A stretch of 64,000 nucleotides of DNA from Solobacterium sp. (GCA_024693325.1 JAILLA010000102.1:1-64000), one strand, 5' to 3'. Shown: positions 52,712 through 61,690, numbered from the stretch's first letter. Notes: generated by a model from the letters alone, not told the origin. Numbers and translations: made by a program.

Positions 52712-54121
52712 ATGTATTGTACGCGAAATATTATGGTGACTGACAGCGATCTGTTCGAATGGTGTGATACTGCAGCACACAAAGCAAACAACCTATACAA
52801 TGCGGCACTTTTCCGTATTCGCCAAAGCATGACATCCTGTAAAAAAGAGACGAGCGAACTGACTCTTAACGAGAAGGAAGTGCTTAACGAAATTGACTGT
52901 ATGAACAATGCTTTGGTATCCAGGGGAAAGAAGCCAAGGCATGTTCCTGAATCTGGTTTTCTGTCTTATGGCTTTCTTGATGATCTGATGAAACATACAG
53001 ATAATCCGGACTATAACTGCCCGGAACTGCCAAAACAATCTGCACAAAGTGTGCTGAAACATGCAGTAAGGGATATGACATCCTTTTTCGAAGCAATGAG
53101 GGCTTATCAGGAAGACCCTTCCCGTTTCACCGGAAAACCGAAACTTCCGCATTACAAGCATAAACAAGGCGCGTGTGCGTTTGATGTGACCAATCAGGAC
53201 TGTGTGATCCGTCAGAATGAGAAAGGCCATTATGTGGCCAAACTTCCAAAGACGAAATGCGTCGTATCGCTTGGAAGAGAAGTCCCCGGTATTCTGAAAG
53301 AAGTTCACGTAACACCTTTGAATGGCAGATATCAGATCAGCTTTGTATTTGATGATCAGAAACCTGTTCCGAAGTTACTGACGGAGAAACCTGAACGTAT
53401 TGCCGCGATTGATTTCGGTATCGACAATTTTATGGCGGTCACAAATAACTGTGAGCTTGAGTGCCTTCTTTACAAAGGCGGGGTTATCAAGTCGGCAAAT
53501 CATCATTACAACAAGCGAATTGCGGTCATAATGAGCAAACAGATGAAGGGAGGGAGTGGTAAGTTCGTTCCGACAGAAGACTATTACAAGATCACACAGA
53601 GGCGCAATAACACGGTAAATGACTATATGCTGCAGACAGGAAAACATTTCATCACATGGTGCGTAGAAAACCGTATCGACACGATCGTGATGGGAGATAA
53701 CCCGTTCTGGAAACAGGAAGTTAACATCGGGCATAAAAACAATCAGAAGTTCGTTCAGATCCCATTTGACAGGATGAAGGAGATCATCGAATATCAGGCG
53801 GAACGAAATGGAATACGTGTTCTGAGACAGGAAGAGTCTTATACCAGCAAGGCAAGCTTTCCGGATAATGACCCCATCCCCGTACGCAGCATGAATGATA
53901 ATTCCTTCAGCTTCAGCGGAAAACGGATTCATCGCGGGCTGTACAGAACAGATCGCGGTGAGATCATTAATGCAGACCTGAACGGATCTGCGAATATCAT
54001 GCGCAAATGTATAGAAGAATCATTTGCACACGCCGTACTCAGGCATGATCGGATCATAGTCATAAAACATCCGATGTATGATGCGATGACAAGAAACCGA
54101 TCTGCTCAGAAATATAAGTAA
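52712..54121 (+). CDS. tnpB: TnpB, RNA-guided nuclease of IS605 (OrfB family)
   Basis: This 469-residue OrfB/TnpB protein has a RuvC-like nuclease: first Asp in AAIDFGIDNFMAV, Glu in RQEESYTSKASF, last Asp in INADLNGSANIMRK. The C4 zinc finger found in ISDra2-type TnpB is absent; SFSGKRIHRGLYRTDRGEI fills that place. TnpB proteins are ancestors of Cas12 and cut DNA under guidance of an omega-RNA made from the element's right end, helping it persist. GGAGGTG is 7 bases before the ATG. Intact, slightly longer than the usual 370-430 residues. Confidence 0.92.
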   Translation: MYCTRNIMVTDSDLFEWCDTAAHKANNLYNAALFRIRQSMTSCKKETSELTLNEKEVLNEIDCMNNALVSRGKKPRHVPESGFLSYGFLDDLMKHTDNPDYNCPELPKQSAQSVLKHAVRDMTSFFEAMRAYQEDPSRFTGKPKLPHYKHKQGACAFDVTNQDCVIRQNEKGHYVAKLPKTKCVVSLGREVPGILKEVHVTPLNGRYQISFVFDDQKPVPKLLTEKPERIAAIDFGIDNFMAVTNNCELECLLYKGGVIKSANHHYNKRIAVIMSKQMKGGSGKFVPTEDYYKITQRRNNTVNDYMLQTGKHFITWCVENRIDTIVMGDNPFWKQEVNIGHKNNQKFVQIPFDRMKEIIEYQAERNGIRVLRQEESYTSKASFPDNDPIPVRSMNDNSFSFSGKRIHRGLYRTDRGEIINADLNGSANIMRKCIEESFAHAVLRHDRIIVIKHPMYDAMTRNRSAQKYK

Positions 54122-54230
54122 TCCGGATCAAACTGGATATGGGAGACGTGAATCCCCAGGAGTCCGAAAGGACTCCCTTGAAACCACGTGAGATTGCATA
54201 TGCAATCACTCGTGGTAATTCATGTGCGAA
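54070..54230 (+). ncRNA. Predicted omega-RNA and right end of the IS605 element
   Basis: Downstream of tnpB are two strong hairpins: GGAGTCC-GAAA-GGACTCC (54159-54176) and CCACG...ATTGCATATGCAAT...CGTGG (54184-54215). By analogy with characterised TnpB systems, the 3' end of tnpB plus this region would be processed to the guide RNA, with the guide being the flanking bases just beyond the right end. No expression evidence. Confidence 0.45.
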
Positions 54231-54277
54231 AAACCGCATGAAATCGTATAGAATAATAGAAAAAGGAGTACAAGATA

Positions 54278-54577
54278 ATGCTGAATATTAATAAGAGCAC
54301 TGATGGCAGCAAACTGACTGTTGCATTGGAAGGCAGACTGGATACAAACACATCCCCTGATCTCGAGACATCCCTCCAGGAATCAATGGACGGTATAACA
54401 GAGCTTGTGCTTGATCTGGAAAAGCTGGACTATATTTCATCTGCCGGTCTGCGTGTACTGCTGGCAGCACACAAGATCATGTCCAAGCAGGGCAGCATGA
54501 AGGTCATCCATGTCAATACGACAGTCATGGAGATCTTTGAGATCACAGGATTCCTGGATATCCTGACTGTTGAATAA
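54278..54577 (+). CDS. STAS-domain anti-sigma factor antagonist
   Basis: This 99-residue SpoIIAA/RsbV-type protein has GRLDTNTSPDLETSLQ and LDLEKLDYISSAGLRVLLAAHK, with Ser55 the probable phosphorylation site. In partner switching the unphosphorylated form binds an RsbW-type kinase, and a PP2C phosphatase restores it. The phosphatase gene follows 12 bases later and an RsbW-like domain lies in the third gene. AAAGGAG precedes the ATG. The IS605 element lies directly upstream and may have changed its promoter region. Confidence 0.92.
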   Translation: MLNINKSTDGSKLTVALEGRLDTNTSPDLETSLQESMDGITELVLDLEKLDYISSAGLRVLLAAHKIMSKQGSMKVIHVNTTVMEIFEITGFLDILTVE

Positions 54578-54589
54578 CCGGGGAACGGC

Positions 54590-56338
54590 ATGCCGGAGAA
54601 AACCATCAGGGAAATGAGTGAGCAGGAGAGAAAACGTCACTCTCTGGCTTCACGCGTGTTCCATTCAACGATCATCGGATCCATTATCCTGGGGATCACC
54701 GCACTGCTGATCGGTCTGGGTATGTTTTCATACTCATTGGTCGATCAGTACATCTCCGAAGGATTCAGTCTTTCAGAAAATGCACTGCATATTCTGGAAC
54801 GGACGGTGGATATAGAACCGTTGAGTGAAGCGGTCATGCAGGAATACCGTGCATTGCGGGCAGCGGATGAAAATACAGCATACGATCAGGAACGCTTTTC
54901 GTCATTTGCGGAACGTGAGGATTATCGGACCATCTGTTCCGTTATGTCGGAATACCTGAATTTCGATCAGGTGGAATTTGTATACCTTGCCATGTATGAC
55001 GAAAACACCTCATCCATGGTATATATCGCCGATCCGGATGATTCGGAAGAACATATGATGCCGGGCGAATGGGAAAGCGTTTCGAAGGAAGGGATGCAGA
55101 GGTTCCTCAACTGGGACGGGACCGGCAGACTGTACGAGATCGATAAAACAGAAAAATACGGCTGGCTCTGTACGACAGGTGTTCCGTTCAGAGGCAGTGA
55201 CGGAGAGATCAAGGCATTTGTCCTTACGGATGTATCACTTGCCAACGTTGTGAACGGCATGAAGTCATTCTTCTGGCAGTATACAGCCGGCGTGTTTCTG
55301 ATCATGAACCTGTTTGGCTATCTGCTGATACAGCGCATGAAGAAAACACTGGTGGGACCGATCAACGCGATCTCACAGGCAGCACAGGATTATGTAAAAG
55401 ACAGACGGGAAGGAAATGATGTTGAAGATCATTTCTCCTCCCTGAATATCAAAACAGGTGATGAGATCGAAAATCTCAGTCTCGTCATGTCGGATATGGA
55501 ACGTGACCTGGCTGAACATGAAGAAGACCTGACCAGGGTCACAGCGGAAAAAGAACGGATCAATACGGAACTGTCGCTGGCTAACCGCATACAGACAGAT
55601 ATGCTGCCGAATATCTATCCGGCATTCCCGGAATATCCGGAATTTGATATCTATGCGTACTCAAAGCCGGCCAGGGAAGTAGGCGGAGACTTCTACGACT
55701 ATTTCCTGATCGACCAGGATCATCTCTGCATGGTCATGGCGGACGTTTCCGGCAAAGGCATACCGGCAGCCCTGTTCATGATGGCGTCCAAGATCATCCT
55801 TTCGAACAATGCGATGATGAATATCAGGCCGTCTGAGATCCTGAAGAATACGAATGACCTGATCTGTTCCAATAACCGTGAGGAAATGTTCGTTACGGTA
55901 TGGCTAGGCATCCTCGAGATCTCTACCGGAAAGATCACCGCAGCCAATGCAGGACATGAATATCCGGCAGTCATGCATGAAAACGGCAGATTCGGACTGA
56001 TCCGGGATAAACACGGGTTTGTCATCGGAGGGGTCAGCGGTCTGGAATACTCGGATTATGAGATCGATATGAAACCGGGTTCGAAGCTGTTCCTGTATAC
56101 GGACGGCGTAACTGAGGCGGCAGATGCCGCATCGGAGCTGTTCGGTACAGACCGTATGCTGGATGCATTGAACAGTGAACCGGACGCAGATGCCATGAAA
56201 CTGATCAAAAACATACATGACAGCATCAGCGGATTCTGCGGGGATACCGAGCAGTCCGATGACATCACGATGCTGTGCCTTGAATACAAAGGAAAAGAAG
56301 AGATGCGGGATGAATCTGAACCGCATCGTCAGAAATGA
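54590..56338 (+). CDS. Membrane-bound SpoIIE/RsbU-type PP2C phosphatase with extracellular sensor
   Basis: This 582-residue protein has an N-terminal membrane helix (about 23-50), an extracellular sensor (about 50-220), a second helix (about 222-245) and a HAMP-like and coiled linker (about 250-330). A SpoIIE/RsbU phosphatase domain follows (about 345-570) with GGDFYDYF, MADVSGKGIPAALFM, AGHEYPAV, LYTDGVTEA and SDDITMLCL, the metal-binding Asp motifs. It would dephosphorylate STAS proteins in response to an external signal. The next gene, 9 bases on, carries its likely partners. Confidence 0.92.
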   Translation: MPEKTIREMSEQERKRHSLASRVFHSTIIGSIILGITALLIGLGMFSYSLVDQYISEGFSLSENALHILERTVDIEPLSEAVMQEYRALRAADENTAYDQERFSSFAEREDYRTICSVMSEYLNFDQVEFVYLAMYDENTSSMVYIADPDDSEEHMMPGEWESVSKEGMQRFLNWDGTGRLYEIDKTEKYGWLCTTGVPFRGSDGEIKAFVLTDVSLANVVNGMKSFFWQYTAGVFLIMNLFGYLLIQRMKKTLVGPINAISQAAQDYVKDRREGNDVEDHFSSLNIKTGDEIENLSLVMSDMERDLAEHEEDLTRVTAEKERINTELSLANRIQTDMLPNIYPAFPEYPEFDIYAYSKPAREVGGDFYDYFLIDQDHLCMVMADVSGKGIPAALFMMASKIILSNNAMMNIRPSEILKNTNDLICSNNREEMFVTVWLGILEISTGKITAANAGHEYPAVMHENGRFGLIRDKHGFVIGGVSGLEYSDYEIDMKPGSKLFLYTDGVTEAADAASELFGTDRMLDALNSEPDADAMKLIKNIHDSISGFCGDTEQSDDITMLCLEYKGKEEMRDESEPHRQK

Positions 56339-56347
56339 GGGATATAT

Positions 56348-57946
56348 ATGCAGGAAGTTAATGGTAGATTTGAAGACAATAAGCTTCTGATCACTCTGTC
56401 GGGGCGGATCGATTCAAACAATTCGCATCAGGCAGAAGCTGAGATCAAACAGTTGATACAGGATAAAACAGCTGTGCCGATCGTGATCGATGCAGAAAAC
56501 CTGGAATACATTTCAAGTGCCGGCCTGCGTATCCTGCTGCATCTGAAGAAGACGAATCCCGATCTGAAGATCATCAATGTCAAAACGGATGTATATGACA
56601 TTCTGGAAATGACAGGCTTCACGGAAATGATGACTGTGGAGAAGGCATACCGCGTGATCTCTGTCGAAGGATGCGAAGAGATCGGCAGAGGAGCCAACGG
56701 AACGATCTACAGGATCGATGATGACAACATCGTCAAAACATTCCATGACGCCAACGCTCTGGAAGAGATCAGGCATGAACGTGAAGTTGCGCGTGCTGCC
56801 CTGGTTTTAGGTATCCCGACAGCTATCTCATATGATGTCGTCAAAGTCGGCGACAGTTACGGATCCGTATTTGAACTTTTGAATGCGAGATCCTTCTCCA
56901 AGATCCTGTCTGATGAACCGGACAAACTCGACTGGTGCGTTCATGAATACGTAGAGCTTCTGAAAAAGATCCATGGAACAGTCGTAACAGACGGTCAGTT
57001 CCCGGATCAGCGCGAAACAGCGATCAAATGGGCACAGTTCATGCAGGACTATCTGCCTGAGGAAACAGGCAGAAAGCTGCTGAAGCTGGTGGAAGACGTT
57101 CCCCAGGACAACCATATGATCCATGGTGATTACCATACGAAGAACCTGCAGCTGCAGGGGGATGAAGTTCTTCTGATCGATATGGATACACTGGCAATCG
57201 GTCATCCGATCTTTGAACTCGGTTCCATGTACAACGCGTTCGTCGGATTCTCTGAGCTTGATCACAGCGTGGTCCAGGGATTCCAGGGCTTTGATTATGA
57301 AACGTCTACGAAATTCTGGCATAAGGTCCTGGCGGCATATCTGGGTACCAAAAATGAAGACCGGATCAGGGAAGTTGAAGATAAAGCAAGGATCATCGGC
57401 TATACACGCCTGATCAGACGTTCGATCCGCAGAGACGGACTGAATGATCCGGAACGTAAAAAAGAGATCGATCACTGGACAAAAGAACTGATCGAACTGG
57501 TCTCTAAAACAGATACGCTCCTGTTCGCCGGAAACGAGCTTGAGGTCGACGCCAAATCGGAAAACCTCCCGCAGGTCATCAGCTTCATTGAGGAACGCAT
57601 GGAAGAAGCGGGCTTCACACCGAAAGCGATCACCGTGGTAACGCTCGCGGCAGAGGAGATCTTTGTCAATATCGCAAGCTATGCATATGAACATGGCAGC
57701 GGCAAAGGCAAAGCAAAGATCCGTGTTGAAATAACAGGAGATCCTGTCACTGCAGTCGTTACATTCATCGATCAGGGAATACCGTTTGATCCGATGGCAA
57801 AAGAAGATCCCGATGTTTCACTGCCGGCGGAAGAACGCACGGTAGGCGGCCTGGGCATTTTCATGACCAAGAAGCTGGTCGATGATATGTCCTATGAATA
57901 CAAAGACGGAGAGAACATCCTGAAGCTTGTCAAAAAGCTTTCCTGA
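56348..57946 (+). CDS. STAS - APH-like kinase - RsbW-like HATPase fusion protein
   Basis: This 532-residue protein fuses three signalling parts. A STAS domain (about 1-100) has LEYISSAGLRILL with Ser57 as likely phosphosite. An aminoglycoside-phosphotransferase/TIGR02172-like kinase (about 105-375) has EIGRGANGTIYRI, IVKTF, H259-G-D-Y-H-T-K-N266 and LLIDMD (D278, D280), all catalytic residues present. A GHKL ATPase of RsbW/SpoIIAB type (about 400-532) has AAEEIFVNIASYAY, DQGIPFDP and GGLGIFMTKKLVD. STAS and its cognate kinase are normally separate proteins, so this is a self-contained switch with an extra kinase. GAGG before the ATG, 9 bases after the phosphatase gene. Confidence 0.9.
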   Translation: MQEVNGRFEDNKLLITLSGRIDSNNSHQAEAEIKQLIQDKTAVPIVIDAENLEYISSAGLRILLHLKKTNPDLKIINVKTDVYDILEMTGFTEMMTVEKAYRVISVEGCEEIGRGANGTIYRIDDDNIVKTFHDANALEEIRHEREVARAALVLGIPTAISYDVVKVGDSYGSVFELLNARSFSKILSDEPDKLDWCVHEYVELLKKIHGTVVTDGQFPDQRETAIKWAQFMQDYLPEETGRKLLKLVEDVPQDNHMIHGDYHTKNLQLQGDEVLLIDMDTLAIGHPIFELGSMYNAFVGFSELDHSVVQGFQGFDYETSTKFWHKVLAAYLGTKNEDRIREVEDKARIIGYTRLIRRSIRRDGLNDPERKKEIDHWTKELIELVSKTDTLLFAGNELEVDAKSENLPQVISFIEERMEEAGFTPKAITVVTLAAEEIFVNIASYAYEHGSGKGKAKIRVEITGDPVTAVVTFIDQGIPFDPMAKEDPDVSLPAEERTVGGLGIFMTKKLVDDMSYEYKDGENILKLVKKLS

Positions 57947-57966
57947 ACAGCAGAAAGAGAACTGGT

Positions 57967-58839
57967 ATGAATTATCCGAAAAAGATCGACCTGCATATAC
58001 ATACAACTGTATCGGACGGCACTGATACGCCCGGAGAACTCCTGGAGAAAGTCAGGGAAGCCGGGATCGGCCTGTTTTCAGTGACGGATCATGACGCAGT
58101 GAAAGCAAGTACGATCATTCCGGACCTGCTGAAAGAGGGAGACCCTGAATTTGTATGCGGTGCCGAGTTCTCCTGCAAGGATGAGGAAGGTAAATATCAT
58201 ATCCTCGGATATGATTATGATCCTTCATCGGAAACGATCCTGGGCCTGGTCGATCTTGGACATACATACCGTATGAACAAGGTCCATGCGCGTCTGGATT
58301 TCCTGCGGGACAGATTCGGCTTCTGGTTCTCAGACGAAGACCTGGAAAAACTGCTTGCCATGGATAACCCGGGGAAACCGCATATTGCGAACCTGATGGT
58401 AAAGTACGGGTATACGGAAACCAAAGAGATCGCGATCCTGGAATACATCAACCAGCTTCACTTCCACATGGAATATGTGCGCCCTGAAGAGGCGATCGAA
58501 GGGATCCTGGGTGCCGGAGGCATTCCCGTACTTGCGCATCCATGCTATGGCAGCGGAGACCAGCTCATCATCGGCAGTGAAATGGATGAACGTCTGAAGA
58601 AACTGATCGGTATGGGCCTGCAGGGCGTGGAAGCGTTCTATTCCGGCTTTACCGTCAAACTGCAGAACGAGATGCTTGATTTCGCAAAGAAATACGGTCT
58701 TTATGTAACTGCCGGAAGCGATTATCACGGCAGAAACAAAATGATCGAACTTGCGGACAACAACCTGGATACCGTCGATGAATATCCGGAAGAAATGAAA
58801 CGGTTCCTGGACGAACTGAAAAGGCGGCAGAAATGCTGA
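57967..58839 (+). CDS. PHP-domain phosphoesterase
   Basis: This 290-residue protein has PHP metal motifs: DLHIHTTVSDGTDTP, VTDHDAV, CGAEFSC, a mid HIL in EEGKYHILGYDYD, AHPCYG and a C-terminal GSDYHG. It matches the YciV/TrpH-type nucleoside-bisphosphate or 5'-3' RNA-end phosphatases (RNase AM), but the substrate is unproven. Its last 7 bases overlap the DUF218 gene, and it lies 20 bases after the fusion gene, so it is part of the same operon. Confidence 0.88.
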   Translation: MNYPKKIDLHIHTTVSDGTDTPGELLEKVREAGIGLFSVTDHDAVKASTIIPDLLKEGDPEFVCGAEFSCKDEEGKYHILGYDYDPSSETILGLVDLGHTYRMNKVHARLDFLRDRFGFWFSDEDLEKLLAMDNPGKPHIANLMVKYGYTETKEIAILEYINQLHFHMEYVRPEEAIEGILGAGGIPVLAHPCYGSGDQLIIGSEMDERLKKLIGMGLQGVEAFYSGFTVKLQNEMLDFAKKYGLYVTAGSDYHGRNKMIELADNNLDTVDEYPEEMKRFLDELKRRQKC

Positions 58840-60053
58840 AACTGGACACGAGGACAAAGAAACCGAAGATATACAGCATAGCAGCACTTTCACTGGTCAC
58901 TGCTTTGATCATGGGCTTTTTCATGTACGGTCCGTATGATCAGAACGGCCTGATCGCGGGTGCTGTTTTTGCAATGTATCTGATGACGGTCATTGTATTG
59001 CTGGTCGATGCATTCTTCAAGCAGATCCAGTATAATCTTTATTCCTATAACACGATCTATTACATGGGCTTTGCCCTGTTTGTACTGACGGTACTGATCC
59101 TCCACATATACGGGGTGCTTGAAACGATCGAACAGCTCGGCTATTACTCTGCCGCGCATGTGCTCCATATGATGAATGAATCGGCAAAGATGTACCTCCT
59201 TCTGACATTTCCGTTTATCCTGGTCTTTTCGATCGCCCTGTTTGTATCAAACATCTATCTGATCAGATATGAGGGGAAACGCTTTGTGAATCTCCTCGGT
59301 ATGATCCTGGCAGTTCTCCTGGTTGCAGGGGACCTGATCCTGTACCGTCTGGATTATTATGTCTCCGGATCGGAATTTCAGATCATGATGCATGATATCT
59401 TCTGCGGTGTCTATGCGTCGGTATATCTGTATGTGGAATGCATGATCATCGGCGTCATCATTGCCGGTGTGCTCGCTGCAGCATATGTTCCGGAGCCGGA
59501 CAAGGATTTCCTGATCATTCTCGGATGCGGACTGAACAGCGACGGCAGGCCGACACCGCTTCTGAAAGGGAGGATCGACCGTGCCCTGGAATTTGACAGG
59601 TACCAGAAGAAAGAAACAGGAAAAGAACTGACGTTCATCACATCAGGCGGAAAAGGACCTGATGAAGCCGTTTCCGAAAGCTCGGCCATGAAACATTACC
59701 TGATGGAACACGGGATCCCGGAATCCCGCATCATAGAAGAAGATCAGTCTTCGAATACACTGGAAAACATGAAGTTTTCAAAAGAAAAGATCATGGCAGC
59801 TGATCCCGAAGGCAGGATCGCTTTCGCTACGACCAATTATCATGTGTTCCGGAGCGGCCTGAAAGCCAGGCGCGTTAAGATGAAGGCTTTGGGAATGGGC
59901 TCGCCGACCAGATGGTATTTCTGGCCGAATGCGGCTGTACGGGAATTTGTCGGGCTGCTGACGGAGCACCGCGGAAAACAGATCCTGATCCTGGCTGGCA
60001 TGATCATTGTCTATACAGGACTGACCTTATTGAAGTATCACTGGGGAGGATGA
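58833..60053 (+). CDS. DUF218 (YdcF/SanA-type) membrane protein
   Basis: This 406-residue protein has seven or so membrane helices in the first 215 residues. The DUF218 domain follows with FLIILGCGLNSDGRPTPLLKGRIDRALEF, ITSGGKGPDEAVSESSAMKHYL, SNTLENMKFS and TTNYHVFRS, and a last C-terminal helix. YdcF/SanA relatives act in cell-envelope processes, and some bind S-adenosylmethionine. The start overlaps the PHP gene by 7 bases. A terminator overlaps its stop, ending the operon. Confidence 0.88.
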   Translation: MLKLDTRTKKPKIYSIAALSLVTALIMGFFMYGPYDQNGLIAGAVFAMYLMTVIVLLVDAFFKQIQYNLYSYNTIYYMGFALFVLTVLILHIYGVLETIEQLGYYSAAHVLHMMNESAKMYLLLTFPFILVFSIALFVSNIYLIRYEGKRFVNLLGMILAVLLVAGDLILYRLDYYVSGSEFQIMMHDIFCGVYASVYLYVECMIIGVIIAGVLAAAYVPEPDKDFLIILGCGLNSDGRPTPLLKGRIDRALEFDRYQKKETGKELTFITSGGKGPDEAVSESSAMKHYLMEHGIPESRIIEEDQSSNTLENMKFSKEKIMAADPEGRIAFATTNYHVFRSGLKARRVKMKALGMGSPTRWYFWPNAAVREFVGLLTEHRGKQILILAGMIIVYTGLTLLKYHWGG

Positions 60054-60071
60054 ACGGTCCTCCTTTTTTAT
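60045..60071 (+). terminator. Terminator ending the partner-switch operon
   Basis: GGAGGA (60045-60050) pairs with TCCTCC (60058-60063) around the stop codon, followed by TTTTTT. Confidence 0.8.
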
Positions 60072-60140
60072 ACGGGCATGCATGTTTTCTCATTGCGTAT
60101 CATCTATAATGAAACAAGAGATACAAATGGAGTAACGATC

Positions 60141-61640
60141 ATGTTTGAAAGAATAATACTGCGCTCAGATATGCTGAAATGCGCTCTCTGCCATGACGCG
60201 CCGTGTTCTGCAGCGTGTAAGCAAATGGATCCCGACAGACTGCTCCGGAGCATATGGTTTGATAATGAAGAAGGAGCTGCCGCAAGGCTTCCTGATGAGA
60301 ATCCATGCGTGAACTGTCAGGCATGGTGCGAACAGAAATGTGTACGTTCCGGTGAAGTTCCGGTCAGGAAACTGATCATGCGCCTGTATGATGAGATCAG
60401 GCCGAAGCTGCCCCGGGATGTGCCTTCAGACAACAGGTTGGCCACGGATTTCTGCGGGATCCCCATGGAAAACCCGTTCATGCTGTCGTCATCAGTCGTC
60501 GCAAGTACATATGATATGTGCGCGCGTGCTTTTGATGCCGGGTGGGGCGGCATCTGTTTCAAGACGATCTGCAATTTTGAAATACATGAAGCGTCCCCGA
60601 GGTTCTCGGCGATCACGGGAGACAACGGAAGTATTATCGGTTTCAAGAATATTGAACAGCTTTCCGATCACAGCGCGGCTGAGAACATGGAGGTGTTCCG
60701 GAAACTGAAACAGAATTATCCGTCAAAGTTCATCCTGGCATCCATCATGGGAAGGGATGACCGGGAATGGGAAGACCTTGCACGCATGTGCCAGGAAAAC
60801 GGAGCTGACGCGATCGAACTGAACTTCTCCTGTCCGAACATGATGGACGGCGGTCTGGGTTCTGACATCGGTCAGGCACCGGAGCTTGTGGAACGGTTCA
60901 CCGCCGCAGCCAGAAGAGGAACTTCCATTCCGATCCTTGCCAAACTGACTCCGAATGTTTCGGAAATGAACTCTGCCGCAAAAGCTGCAAAACGGGGAGG
61001 CGCGGACGGTATCGCAGCGATCAATACGATCAAGAGCGTCATCGGCATCAACCGGTATACATATGTGTCATCACCGGCAGTCCACGGAATGTCTGCCGTA
61101 GGCGGATACAGCGGGAATGCTGTCAAACCAATCGCCCTGCGCTTTATTGATGACCTGGGTTCCGATCCTGAACTTGATGGCATGCATCTGAGCGCTATGG
61201 GCGGGATCGAAACATGGGCAGATGCCCTGGAATTCATCATGGTGGGTGCTGACAGCCTGCAGGTCACGACGGCTGTCATGCAGTACGGATACCGCATCAT
61301 TGATGATCTCAAAGACGGCCTGAACCGTTATATGAATGAAGCGGGATTCCACAGTATTTCGGAAATAAGGGGTCTGGCAAATGACACGATCAGTGATACG
61401 ACGGATGTGATCGAACGCGATACCGTGATCTATCCGGTATTCCATAAAGATAAGTGTATCCGGTGCGGCAGGTGTATGGTTTCCTGCATGGATGGCGGAC
61501 ATCAGGCGATTACTCTGAACGGGCAGCGCAGGCCTATCCTGAACGGACTGAAATGTGTGGGATGCCATCTCTGTATCCTTGTCTGCCCGCAGAAAGCAAT
61601 ATCTCCCGGACGCAAGCGTGTCAGGAAGGCACACTATTAA
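60141..61640 (+). CDS. PreA-like dihydropyrimidine/dihydroorotate dehydrogenase with N- and C-terminal Fe-S cysteines
   Basis: This 499-residue protein has a flavin TIM barrel (about 95-410; NPFMLSSSVVA, CFKTICNFEIHEASPR, IELNFSCPNMMDGGLGSDIGQ, LAKLTPNVSEM, AINTIKSVIGI, SAMGGIETWADALEF). A C-terminal pair of 4Fe-4S motifs (CIRCGRCMVSC from C439, CVGCHLCILVCP) is as in PreA. Unusually, the first 70 residues carry C14-x2-C17-x4-C22-x3-C26 and C56-x2-C59-x3-C63-x3-C67, like the Fe-S region normally found in PreT/GltD. PreA with PreT reduces uracil and thymine; no preT gene is adjacent. GGAG is 8 bases before the ATG. Confidence 0.88.
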   Translation: MFERIILRSDMLKCALCHDAPCSAACKQMDPDRLLRSIWFDNEEGAAARLPDENPCVNCQAWCEQKCVRSGEVPVRKLIMRLYDEIRPKLPRDVPSDNRLATDFCGIPMENPFMLSSSVVASTYDMCARAFDAGWGGICFKTICNFEIHEASPRFSAITGDNGSIIGFKNIEQLSDHSAAENMEVFRKLKQNYPSKFILASIMGRDDREWEDLARMCQENGADAIELNFSCPNMMDGGLGSDIGQAPELVERFTAAARRGTSIPILAKLTPNVSEMNSAAKAAKRGGADGIAAINTIKSVIGINRYTYVSSPAVHGMSAVGGYSGNAVKPIALRFIDDLGSDPELDGMHLSAMGGIETWADALEFIMVGADSLQVTTAVMQYGYRIIDDLKDGLNRYMNEAGFHSISEIRGLANDTISDTTDVIERDTVIYPVFHKDKCIRCGRCMVSCMDGGHQAITLNGQRRPILNGLKCVGCHLCILVCPQKAISPGRKRVRKAHY

Positions 61641-61654
61641 GTCATAAACAGCAT

Positions 61655-61690
61655 AAAACCCGGCTCGGTCGATCCGGGTTCTTTTCATGA
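61655..61690. terminator. Terminator between convergent genes
   Basis: AACCCGG (61657-61663) pairs with CCGGGTT (61674-61680), followed by CTTTT. The minus strand reading also ends in T-rich sequence. Confidence 0.75.

Larger units (their letters stand above)
52150..54230. mobile_element. IS605-type insertion sequence (tnpA and tnpB divergent)
   Basis: The element holds a Y1 transposase gene (minus strand), a divergent tnpB gene and hairpins at both sides: CCACG...CGTGG at 52157-52185 and CCACG...CGTGG at 54184-54215. IS200/IS605 elements have subterminal hairpins instead of inverted repeats and make no target duplication, so exact ends cannot be fixed from one copy. It lies between the ABC exporter and the STAS operon. 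Both genes appear intact, so it may be active. Confidence 0.85.

Noticed and set aside
56828-57694. 288-codon minus-strand frame over the STAS-kinase-ATPase gene
   Set aside because: Shadow of the kinase and ATPase domains, whose motifs are intact on the plus strand.
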